43,424 nucleotides of DNA from Ciona intestinalis. Taxonomy: Eukaryota > Chordata > Ascidiacea > Phlebobranchia > Cionidae. The notes beneath the pieces were generated by a model, which was not told the DNA's origin, did no database searches, and saw only the letters and a program-made list of their open reading frames with translations. Location of the stretch: NCBI RefSeq assembly GCF_000224145.3, contig NW_004191393.1, forward strand, positions 13,809 through 57,232, read 5' to 3'. Below are positions 1 through 9,077 of the stretch, piece after piece; position 1 is the stretch's first letter, and each line of letters starts with the position of its first letter. The position numbers were made by a program, and so were the translations under genes.

Positions 1-345
1 AGAATGATGATGAATGATGGTGTATTTAAGTGTAGGCCCAAGACACACACGACCGCAATGGTAGAGCCATCGTCTAAGCTGTGACCACGTTCGTTGATGT
101 TAACCATCCGCGCATACACGCGCAGTTATTCCCAGCCTCGCAAAGCGGAAAATTACCAGAGCAGTTTCGATGGAAATTGCAGTGAGTTTTCGAAAACACG
201 GGAAGTTAAAAATAAAGCATCACGTGATCGTTTGAGTTGTGAGGAAACAGATAAACAAAGTTGTTTGGCCGATAATGGCTGGTGAAGCCCCTTATTCATA
301 CCAATGTAAATGATTATTATTTGTGTGACAAATAGTTTAAACAAC
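1..345. other. Intergenic, no gene seen
   Basis: I see no supported gene here. A short scrap near 27-60 resembles the central part of the SINE family that is common in the window. The two short open frames on opposite strands have no recognisable content. Confidence 0.5.
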
Positions 346-347
346 GT

Positions 348-547
348 ACAGTAGGTTGGGGGGAGATGGGACACCTTTTAACTATATTTTCTCGTCCCAT
401 TTAGTAGTAAACAAAAAAACATTTAATGAATTATAAAACTATATCCTCACGACTCCCATAGACCGTTGTTAATTGTTTAAAACGTGATCAGGATATTTGG
501 ATATTATGTGGTAAAGGTGTCCCATCTTTCCCCGCCCCACTATATAA
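348..547. mobile_element. ~190-bp MITE, copy a
   Basis: The ends are inverted copies of a GGGGAGATGGGACACC-type terminus (left at 358-376, right at about 517-540). The interior is the same as in nine other copies in the window, including the stretch around CTCACGACTCC and GTTGTTAATTGTTTAAAA. It has no coding capacity and is inferred to be a non-autonomous DNA transposon. Confidence 0.75.
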
Positions 548-1018
548 CTGACCACTCAAGTTGGAGCAATCATGTTAAAAGCCATCAAACGTAACTACTG
601 ACATTGAAATAAAACAACAAGTAAGTTCGACAATTGCTTAGTTACACAGATTATCGTGCATTTGTCCCAATATAATTTATTTGATACAGTCTTATATAAT
701 CTACATTGAAACATAATATTAAAGTAACAAACGCGAATATACAAAAAAGACTCTTCGATCACAGTCTGCATCCAATTCATACAGGAAACCAAAGCCAGTA
801 TTTCTTAAAATAGTCGGGCGTTTTAGTATTCGTTAGGAAACAACATGTTTTCTTCCTAAATCCAACCGTTTCGGAAATGTTTGCGGATTTAATAACCGCC
901 ACGCTGGCAATAAAAGGCGGCGAGTTCTGATACGAAATCATCTCTTCATTCAGAAAGCAACAAAGTGAGTGGTTGGTTGGTTTTACTTGTGTTTTGTGAT
1001 TAATATTTGTTTTTGCAG

Positions 1019-1536
1019 ATGAATAAGTCAGCGCTTCTCCTCTTGCTTGTCATCGGACTCCTTGTCCTCACTGAAACGAAAGCCGCCTCCCGTCGTCGTT
1101 ATTATCCACATGGTGCCGCACGTCGCAGATGGCACTGGAACCAAAAGCAGACTGCTGAGAGTAAGCGATTAAATCTGAATATTTTTGTTTGTTAGCTCAG
1201 CAGCTGTAGGAATAGCATCGATGTTAAAGTGCTATAAATATCATTGTTTATTCATTTTTAATGTGGCTGACCCTTTAGAAAACTTATTACTGACCACTGG
1301 GTTGGAGCAATTGCCGTTGAGTGTCTTGCCCAAAGATACGCCGCACTGGTGGCAGTATCGGGTCTTGAACCCATATCCTCTGAAATCTAAAAGATATCTA
1401 ATTATTGTGTTATGCTGGCTCAAACTATAAACGACCGTTGTTTTTCACCATGCGTTGATAAAGTTAAAACGTTCAATCTGTTTACGTTTCAGTTGCTGAT
1501 CTAGCTGCAAGCATGAGAGAAGCTGGTATTCAATAA
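1019..1536 (+). CDS. Small secreted cationic peptide precursor (61 aa, 2 coding exons)
   Basis: The coding exons are 1019-1160 and 1493-1536, joined in phase 1 (GAG A|TT GCT). A 5' UTR intron (965-1018) ends directly at the ATG, and there is a TATA-like ATAAAA at about 911. The 61-residue product has a Lys-containing N-terminus and a strongly hydrophobic leader (residues 5-17), with likely cleavage near residue 22-23 after TETKA. A mature part follows that is rich in Arg, Trp, Tyr and His (RRRYYPHGAARRRWHW) and ends in an amphipathic-looking ADLAASMREAG tail. AATAAA-type signals lie at about 1546 and 1567. The composition suggests a secreted host-defence or signalling peptide, but I do not recognise a named family. 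A leader paralogue lies at 16818-16922 on the other strand. The coding intron carries a SINE head. Confidence 0.7.
1277..1400 (-). mobile_element. SINE head fragment in the peptide-gene intron
   Basis: Read on the minus strand, this has a B-box-like GGGTTCAAGACCC followed by the family's central domain (GGGCAAGACACTCAACGGC). The 98-bp monomer part is absent. It lies inside intron 2 of the peptide gene. Confidence 0.6.
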
Positions 1537-1909
1537 CCAAACCATGAAATAAAATACATTTGGTTTCAATAAACCTTCATCCACTTGTGCGATATTTTTT
1601 TGTTGGTATTCTAAGTTAGAATTTGTGGGCATGTTTGAAGTGGCGCAACTAGGAGGTCGCGACCCGCCTTCTGGTTTAAAAAATCTTCAACTTTTTTGAA
1701 ACAACCCTTTTTTCTGACTGCACAACTGCGTGTACGTGAACCGCGTGGTCCTGGTTTACCGTTACAGATCAGACTGCTGTGTGCACTCTGCGATCGCGGA
1801 GTATTATATAGATTGAACATTTAAATATTAAGTCACGTAAACATAACAACCATTCGATCACAGATCACAGTCTCACTGAAACATTTTGATTTGTAAGATC
1901 GACAGGAAA
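1537..1909. other. Intergenic, no gene seen
   Basis: This holds the polyadenylation region of the upstream peptide gene, followed by unassigned sequence. The minus open frame at 1611-1820 has no recognisable features. Confidence 0.4.
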
Positions 1910-2106
1910 CTGATTAATGACCACTGGGTTGGAGCAATTGCCGTTTAGTGTTTTGCCCAAGCACACATACGCCCACAATAATGTAGCAGTGCCAAGCCTC
2001 GAACCGATGTTTTCTGGATTAGAGTATACCATGACGCCGAACTATAGTGGCGGTGGTTATTGCCCAGTCACACGAGGTGTATGAAACAGAACACCCGTGT
2101 TATAAC

Positions 2107-3359
2107 TGTTAATCTCTCATTACTTCTAAAACCATTTTGTTGTCCGGCTTTACCGGCTCTACTTAAAATTGTAACTTTCTGTTGTACCCCATCTACATTG
2201 ACAAATTTAACCTTATCATTAGCTCGCAGTCGTGGTTGTTGTACTATTGTTCTTGTTAATTGTGGCGCCGGTTGAACAACTTCTGGTTGATCTTCATGAT
2301 CACTTTCATCATCGCTGGATTCTTGGATTGACGGATCAATTGGAGGCTTTTCTGTGGTATCTTTTGAAATTGGATTATATACTTTATTGTGTTCATTTAT
2401 CCTTGACACTCTACAGCTATGTGCCTTTACATATTGACCACCATGTCTTAGAAAAATGACTGCCCATCTTGACCCAAAACCTTTACTGGGCCTCTCCACA
2501 ATGGAGAATCATCACGTTTATAATATACTAGTTCACCTATGTTATACTTGTCACCGGTCTGACGAGTTTGTCTCCTCAAAGCTCTTCGAATCTTCTCGGA
2601 TGATTCGGCAGAAATGAATGCCCTCCTGGCTGCATGTAGAGCAGNNNNNNNNNNNNNNNNNNNNNNNNNNNNNNNNNNNNNNNNNNNNNNNNNNCTCTTC
2701 GAATCTTCTCGGATGATTCGGCAGAAATGAATGCCCTCCTGGNCTGCATGTAGAGCAGATAGATGTGCACCAACATCTAAACTTTCAGCCTGTCCATTAA
2801 GTGCAGGTTGTTTGTCAGTAAGGGTGGTGGGTAGATTAATATTTCTGCCAAAAACAAGCTGGTGAGAACTAAAACCAAACCGGTTTACGAGTGCATTCTT
2901 TGCACTTACACTCCACGCTACTGCAGTTTCCCAACTGCATTTTTCTTCATATTTTATTTTTGTTACCATATTGGATAAAGTGAGATTATGCCTCTCACAA
3001 AGGCCATTACTCCATGGTGAATAGGATGCTGTTGTCACCACAGTGATATTAAAGTTGTGACACATGTCATGAAATACAGCATTGTTGAACTCCCGTCCAT
3101 TATCGCTAAAAACCTTCTGCGGAGCTCCAAACAAACTAATCCAATTAGCCATAAAGGTTTTAACAATAACATTTGCACTCTTCGACCTAATTACTGATGC
3201 GTTGCTAAAACGAGTAAATGTATCAATCATGTGGAAGTACCAAACATTGGGCTCTAGTTCATGTAAATCCATGGCGACAGTTTCGTTAAAATCTGACCCC
3301 CAAGACAATCCAACAACAGGCCTTGCTGGTGTTTTTGGCATGTATCGCATGATTGTACA
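2107..3359 (-). pseudogene. Retroelement pol fragment with DDE integrase core, frameshifted
   Basis: The minus strand encodes an integrase catalytic core. An Asp lies in AMDLHE, an Asp in SDNGREF, and a Glu in GLCERHN, with 35 residues between the last two (DD35E). A C-terminal segment with a KRDDSPLWRGPVKVLGQDG motif and an acidic PxxP-rich region follow. No reverse transcriptase, protease or LTR is present. The frame is broken near 2450-2500, where the two halves of the tail lie in different frames, and by an assembly gap at 2645-2694. The fragment starts TG, ends CA and is flanked by 5-bp ATAAC copies. The lineage within LTR-type or related elements is not resolved. It cannot act alone. 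Confidence 0.8.
2645..2694. other. Assembly gap (50 N), false duplication
   Basis: The roughly 64 bases before the gap (2581-2644) are repeated almost exactly after it (2695-2758, one extra ambiguous base). Two overlapping contig ends were probably joined instead of merged. The true sequence most likely has one copy and no gap. Confidence 0.85.
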
Positions 3360-3621
3360 ATAACGACTGTCGTAGCCCCGCCATGCGAGGATAAATAAGT
3401 TACATTCAGTCATTACAGTCCCAAATGTCTATATTTTGCATTGAATGCTGCACGAAGAGAACCACACACAATAAATAGAAGTTCTTTGAAATGTTACAGC
3501 AAATATTGACAAAGGAACATTTGGAATTTTAAAACTTACATGAAAATAAAAAAGCACAGAATCAAAGTTATGTAATTTAAACATCTTCAGTTTGGAGTTC
3601 ACGTTTAATAAAAAGTAACTT

Positions 3622-6600
3622 TTAAGCATATAAAATATTGTCGTATTTTTCTAAGCTTAATTTGGTAAGAACTTTTCGATCGACTATTAATGCTAAAGAT
3701 ATGAGAAGAATATAATAAAGGCTACACTTGTACAGGTGATGTGCTGAATTGCTGTTCGTTTGCCTGAAAAAATAAATAAAACATTAATGTAACAAGTATC
3801 AACTTACCCCAACCTACTACACAAGTATACAAATAGACAAACCTGTAAAACTTAATAGATTTCAACATGAGCCAAAAGTTCAAAGGAATTGACAAACCAA
3901 CGAAACCAAGACTGGTCACCCCGGTTAATGGAGCAGCCATGCATAACGCCCATAGTAAAGCGCTGTGGCTCACCACAACATATTTAGTTGCAACAGGATG
4001 TGATAGTGGGAGCATGTGATACGATCCACGTGCGTAGTCGCCTCTTCTCCGCCATGCAAGAGCGTAGAAGTGAGGGAATTGCCACGCGTATAATATCCCC
4101 GAAAATATCAAGGCTCCTGAAATAGAAGAAATAATTAATCTTAGTGTTTTTATTTTTACAGCAACATTGTTTCAATGTAATGATAAGAGGTGTTAATAGC
4201 ATTTAAAGTTTTTCAATTAATTAAGAGTTAAAATCCAACACATATATAACTTGCCCTTATTTTGTGCCAAACTTCTCTTATATAAAGATAAACAAACATA
4301 AATATAAATAAACCCCCCAACCCCCTTTTTACTTTTAGTACAAGATTTTTGTTTTAAGGTTTCAAGTTTTCAACATTATCAGGTTATGACGGTAAAGTTT
4401 TGCTCACAGAACATCAGCGTCAAGCCTCACACCCGTACGCGCTGTATCTAATGGGTTACATGCAGGCGTGCGGCCCGCTGTGCTACAGCATTGTTGATAT
4501 CCTTACCTGCATCAAGACTTCCAGTAGCTGCTGTCCATCCCATCACAGGAGGTATCGCCCCAACCACAGCTCCCACCCATGTGTTGGACCAATGCTTACG
4601 TTTAAGCGAGGTGTAGATCCCAGCGTAAAGTAATATGTTCGACACGCCAAGGATTGTGGTCACAGTGTTTGTACCTGGGTGTTTGTGAAATATATATTAG
4701 TTGTAAATTTAAAGCTATATATGTTATCAACATTACTATATTAGTGAAATATATATTAAAAAGTTAAAGCTATAATATAAACACTTAAAAACGACGCTTC
4801 ACAACGTTGTTACTGTAGCACATGCCTGGTGTGTTTAGCCAGTATTCAGGTTTAAAGGTTAATTTTACATTCTTATGTATTCTCGAAAAAGAAAGTTAAC
4901 GGCAACTGCTTCAACCCAGTGGTCCCTTATCGGTTGTCCAGATTATCAGACATAATAAAAAATGCATTACATAAAACTGTATGGTTGATTCGCCCCATTT
5001 AAATTTAGTTAAATAAGAATTTAAACGAACCATAATATAAACACAAAGCTCCAGTTGTTCCACTAAACACTGAGAATAAAAATGCATGCATTGGTGATAT
5101 GACCGCCTTGACGAGCGGCCTGCCTTTTGTTCGGTCCATTTGCGCGTCGTACGGAACTTCAGCAATCTATGAATGGACTCGATGTGATTGTTTGTAAACA
5201 ATTCAATAATGGGTTAATATATCAACAACATTTGGACATTGATATTAGATTGGCAACTTTGTGATATTTTTTTAAAAATAACAACAAATAGAAGGAAATT
5301 AGCAACAAAACTGAAAACATGCCACGGGTAAAACTAGTTAAAAAAAAATTGAAATAAAAGCGCGGTCACTAAACCTACAATACAATATAAATTAATTTAT
5401 ATACATTGATTTCAATTAGTTGTCGTTAAATTTAAACTTAATTGTAAGGTGTGTGGGAAAAAATTTAATAATATAAATATTAGAACCTGGTTCAAGGTGT
5501 TTGCGGCGCATGAACATAATGCGGTGCCGATCGTCACGAAGAAGAAAGTTGAATGATCGAATGTGACGGGGGCGAGACAGAATCCGGCGTCGGTGGTCAT
5601 TACTACAAACCCTGGGGAGTAAAGGTTAAGAAAACTTATTCATGAGTGGAACAAACAAGGAGGTTCTGTTGCATACACCTCGTGCTCGCACACAAGTTAC
5701 AATATATATGTGACTTATTTATTCTCGCATGGCCAGGAGCATGACAGTCCTTATAACACGGGTGTTCTGTTTCATACACCTCGTGCCTACAGTTAAATAC
5801 ACATGGAGCTATACAGAGAAGACGGAAAAAATTTTCCGCTAGGAGGCGATGACAAATTCGTTTCTCTATTTTATGGGGAGCAGTTAGTTTCACGGTTTAT
5901 ACACATAAGATATAAACCCCTAACACTAATCCCTAACACTAACCCCTAACCCCTAACTCCTAACCCCTAACTCCTAACCCCAAACTCGCCAAACAAAAAA
6001 AACTTGAAAAAAAAAGTATTCCACTGTGCGGGACTCGAACCCAGTAAAAATGAAACAAAGAGAATTTACGACCGCACGCAAACCGCTACACCACAGACTC
6101 AACGACAGTAGACACAACGAAAGAGCGTATATAACCGACCTAATGTGGGAAATATGTTCTTACTAGTGTTTTATGTATTTGGAAAGGTATTTTTATTATT
6201 TAATTAATTTGTTTTACACTTATTAACACTTTGTAGTGCTGTTTTGTTCGTTTTTTCGTATTTTTTAATTTAAATAATTACCGCCTCTAGCGGAAAAATT
6301 TTTCCGTCTTCTTTGTATAGTCCCATGTGTTAAATACATGGCTGTTGAACCCAAACAATGCTATGGCAGAATTTGCATAGCAAACAAACCAGGCTACTTA
6401 CATGTTAAATACCACTTAGATAATGATGCGTATAACAATGGTGTCTTTAGAACATTGTGTTCTTTATTTTTCTGATTAAACTGTAAATTGGTGGCGGAAT
6501 TTAATCCAGCAAGATGTTTTTCATCGCAAGCTTTATTATTTAAATTTCGGGCTCGTACGTCCTCAGAGTATTTAATACATGATAGCTGGGCTGTGGCTTT

Positions 6601-6792
6601 GGGTAATTGGCACACCTTAAATTCTGTAGTAGTGCTAAAACACTTCCACGGAATTCTACACAACGTGCGACTACGTAGACATATATTGTGAATTAGTTGC
6701 ATCACCGACAAAATAACCACGAGTTTTAATACATTATCGCACAGAATGGCTGTTCTAATCCAAAGCGTGTAAATAATGGTTAGTAGTGACAT
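3622..6792 (-). CDS. COX10: Protoheme IX farnesyltransferase, mitochondrial (COX10)
   Basis: COX10 transfers a farnesyl group to heme B to make heme O, the precursor of the heme A of cytochrome c oxidase, in the inner mitochondrial membrane. Exons in order are 6792-6402, 5611-5487, 5166-5031, 4674-4507, 4116-3843 and 3763-3622. All junction phases agree, giving about 411 residues against about 440 in human. Visible family features are the polyprenyltransferase Asp motif in [14 protein letters not shown], the conserved [30 protein letters not shown], and the DYARG motif. The protein is multi-span. The N-terminus is Arg-rich and lacks acids, as expected for a mitochondrial presequence. The start at 6792 is the longest choice, and a Met at 6702 gives an equally good presequence. 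Intron 1 holds a SINE piece and a TIR element. The CAP gene ends 264 bases upstream on the same strand. Confidence 0.93.
4890..4957 (+). mobile_element. SINE central-domain fragment
   Basis: It carries the ACGGCAACTGCTTCAACCCAGTGG core and the GGTTGTCCAGATTATCAG continuation of the family. It lies in a COX10 intron (between exons 5166-5031 and 4674-4507). Confidence 0.6.
5636..5791. mobile_element. SINE monomers (partial) in COX10 intron 1
   Basis: Two incomplete 98-bp monomers, recognised by the GGGTGTTCTGTTTCATACACCTCGTGCC core and the GTAACTTATTTATTCTCGCATGG start, end where the TIR element was inserted. Confidence 0.6.
5801..6328. mobile_element. Composite TIR element with tRNA-like core and telomere-like array
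   Basis: Imperfect inverted termini of about 50 bp (ACATGG.GCTATACA.AGAAGACGGAAAAA..) bound a 528-bp element. Direct 9-bp copies GTTAAATAC lie immediately outside at 5792-5800 and 6329-6337. Inside are an array of CCCTAAC/CCTAACT-type heptads at about 5924-5990 and a minus-strand tRNA-like block with perfect A-box (6083-6093) and B-box (6031-6041) matches. There is no open frame, so it is non-autonomous. A 9-bp duplication fits Mutator-like or related transposases, but that is inference. Confidence 0.75.
6026..6107 (-). ncRNA. tRNA-like Pol III unit inside the TIR element
   Basis: On the minus strand, TGGTGTAGCGG matches the tRNA A-box consensus and GGTTCGAGTCC the B-box consensus, 41 bases apart. 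A CTGTG/CACAG acceptor-like pairing is visible. The anticodon arm is not convincing, so this looks like a tRNA-derived promoter or a decayed tRNA rather than a functional tRNA. Confidence 0.55.
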
Positions 6793-7055
6793 TAGGAAAT
6801 AATCGATGCCATTTTAAGGCCCATGTTTTTCATTAGCGATTATTAATAAGGAGATCTAATCTTAACCGAGTAACAGGACTGTATAGCATTGCAATGAATG
6901 CAGTTTTATTTAAATATTGTATTTACTTGATATCTTCAGCAATGGTTAAAAAATGCAGCAGCAGTAAGAGGGCATTACATATGAACAATAATAAAACCCA
7001 CATACACCAGAAGGCAAGGTGTGGGCCCTATAGCATAAAACATACGAACATCGTT

Positions 7056-8137
7056 TCAACAGGAATTATATGCAATAAGTAACAGAACCAACGGCATCAA
7101 TGCAAGGCGCAAGTAAAGAGATGGCGCAGCGGCAGAGTTAGTCGTGGTACGGTGGGTGTTTATTTGGGGGGTCGTGGTCGTTTGGGTCATCTTTTGGGGG
7201 GTCGTGGTCGTTTGGGTCATCCTTTGGGGGGTCGTGGTCGTTTGGGTCATCCTTTGGGGGGTCGTGGTCATTTGGGTCATCCTTTGAGGAGTCGTGGTCG
7301 TTTGGGTCATCCTTTGAGGGGTCGTGGTCGTACGGGTCATCCTTTTGAGGGGTTCGTGGTCGTTTGGGTCATCCTTTGGGGAGTCGTGGTCGTTTGGGTC
7401 ATCCTTTGGGGGGTCGTGCTCGTTTGGGTCATCCTTTGGGGAGTCGTGGTCGTTTGGGTCATCCTTTGGGGGGTCGTGGTCGTTTGGGTCATCCTTTGAG
7501 GGGTCGTGGTCGTTTGGTTCATCCTTTGGGGGGTCGTGGTCGTTTGGTTCATCGTTTGTTGTGATAAGACATTACAAAGTCCATTCTCACAACCATTACG
7601 ATCGGCTTGGCACATAGAACACGGAGTACCAAGTGAATATGGCCGAATCGCTTTATTTTGGTTCGGAGCCAACATACAAAGTATTTGAAGTGTTGCCCCA
7701 CACAGAATTGATGTACAACCGATCTTTGTGGATTCAGCTTTTACCAGGTTTTTGTAATGAGTACAAATCACAAGAGACATGGGACACAAATTACTAACGT
7801 AATCATACCTGTTCATTGAAAGGATCGGTTCCAAGGAATTACGGAAACCTTGAGGGCTCAGTTGCATAACACTCACGCGAACACTACCGAGCCCAGGGAT
7901 GTCAGAAACGAAGGAATTACAAAATCTATTCATATCCACTGCCTGCATTGCAAGGTTGGCATCCCATTTTAGTAAATTCATGTTGCTTGCTCCAACCCCT
8001 GTTCTTGCCCCGTTTGTTAAATTTAATATTACCATTTGAGCTTGCTCATTCAGCGTTACAAGAACCCCTGGCTTAGATAAAGACAAGCAGCCACCCGCAT
8101 ATAGCACAGTTATCAACGCAACAGAAAGACGATACAT
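7056..8137 (-). CDS. CAP/SCP-domain protein with Thr-rich repeat tail and GPI-type end (frameshifted)
   Basis: This is a single-exon gene. The start at 8137 gives a clean signal peptide (MYRLSVALITVLYAGGC). A Met at 8191 would place 18 extra residues before it. The CAP (CRISP/antigen 5/PR-1) domain is seen in NLTNGAR, the MNRFCN region, ICTHYKNLVKAESTKIGC and GTPCSMCQ..GCENGLC. About 13 copies of a 10-residue unit (MTQTTTTPQR) follow, a likely O-glycosylated stalk. The C-terminus is a small-residue patch (NSAAAP) followed by a hydrophobic tail, typical of GPI attachment. Around 7345-7358 one repeat has two extra T bases. They shift the frame and cause a stop at 7337, while the other frame continues to the GPI signal. 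This is either a real null allele or an assembly error in the minisatellite. Confidence 0.8.
7152..7560. repeat. 30-bp coding minisatellite
   Basis: About 13 direct copies of a 30-bp unit (GGTCGTGGTCGTTTGGGTCA plus a CCTTTGGGGG part) encode the 10-residue tail repeat of the CAP protein on the minus strand. The only length change that breaks the reading frame is the pair of extra T bases near 7345-7358. Confidence 0.9.
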
Positions 8138-8692
8138 ATCTGGTGAACTCAACAAATTGTTGCTAAAACTATCACACCCGCAATTAAGCATTTATGTTAC
8201 AGCTGCCGGAAAATTGTGTCACTATATGCTCGCATTTGCCATAAACTTCCGGTTCTTTATTTACAATACAAAATAAAATCACTGTGTTGGTTTACAGACA
8301 TGATTTATCGCCATCTCATTTTGTCCACATTAAACACAAAGGTTAAAAATTCATTGTGCGGTTTTTGTATGTTGGGGTGAGCAGCCACGCTTTTATTTGG
8401 TTCCCCCTTTTCCCTTCTCATGGTTGTTTTATCGTTTTTGACATAAGCTGTGCCATTACTGTGGGCGTGTGGCTTTACACACTCAACGCTTGGTACGGAG
8501 TCGCATATTAGCTTATACGTGAAACATTTCATTTTAATCTTTTTTTCTGATAAACTTAAAACTAAAACCAACCGAATCGTAATATTCGCATGTTTAACAT
8601 ATATAGTCTTGGCACCCAAACACACGTAACATGATATACCAGCAACAGAAAGTTTAATCCAAGTTTCGTAGCTTATGGGCTAAAATAGGGCA

Positions 8693-8878
8693 AACCAGAT
8701 ATATTACTGTGGGGTAAGATGAAACAACACATAAACCCATGTTTCGTGTTTTAAACAATTAACAAGGCTTTTTAGAGTAGTGAGGATACGGTAATTCTAA
8801 AAATGTTCTTTGTTTACTACCAAATGGGTCAATAAAAGAGACTGAAAACGCGACCCATCTTACCCCACCCCACTGTAC
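8693..8878. mobile_element. ~190-bp MITE, copy b
   Basis: The termini are CTGTGGGGTAAGATG at the left and the inverted CATCTTACCCCACCCCAC at the right. This is a diverged copy of the family. Confidence 0.65.
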
Positions 8879-8884
8879 ATGTAT

Positions 8885-9077
8885 ATAGTAGGGTGAGGGA
8901 AGATGGGACACATTTAGGACCTAATATCGAAACATCTTAATCGAGTTTTAAACAATTAACAACGTTTTATGGGAGTCGTGAAGATACGGTTTTATAATTT
9001 TTTGAATTTTCTTTGTTTACTACCAAATGGGACGAGAAAATAGAATGAAAACGTGTCCCATCTTTCCCCTACCTTAC
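8885..9077. mobile_element. ~190-bp MITE, copy c
   Basis: This is a well-preserved copy starting ATAGTAGGGTGAGGGAAGATG and ending in its inverted complement. It lies almost back to back with copy b. Confidence 0.75.

Larger units (their letters stand above)
1910..3413 (-). mobile_element. SINE copy interrupted by a retroelement fragment
   Basis: The SINE central domain lies at about 1913-2015. The 98-bp monomer then runs to 2106, is broken, and resumes at 3360 through about 3413. The monomer is continuous if 2107-3359 and one copy of the 5-bp ATAAC are removed. This is therefore a SINE copy that received a later 1253-bp insertion. Confidence 0.75.

Noticed and set aside
3722..3842. Open read-through of the COX10 exon into ..[13 protein letters not shown].. 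as the true C-terminus.
   Set aside because: Splicing 3843 to 3763 gives [18 protein letters not shown].., which matches the end of COX10 family proteins. The read-through is intron sequence.
5924..5990. CCTAAC-type array considered as evidence for a chromosome end.
   Set aside because: It is short, degenerate, internal to a transposable element and inside a COX10 intron.
7152..7617. Plus-strand open frames rich in Gly-Arg-His or Gly-Ser-Phe repeats.
   Set aside because: They are translations of the opposite strand of the 30-bp minisatellite that encodes the CAP protein tail.
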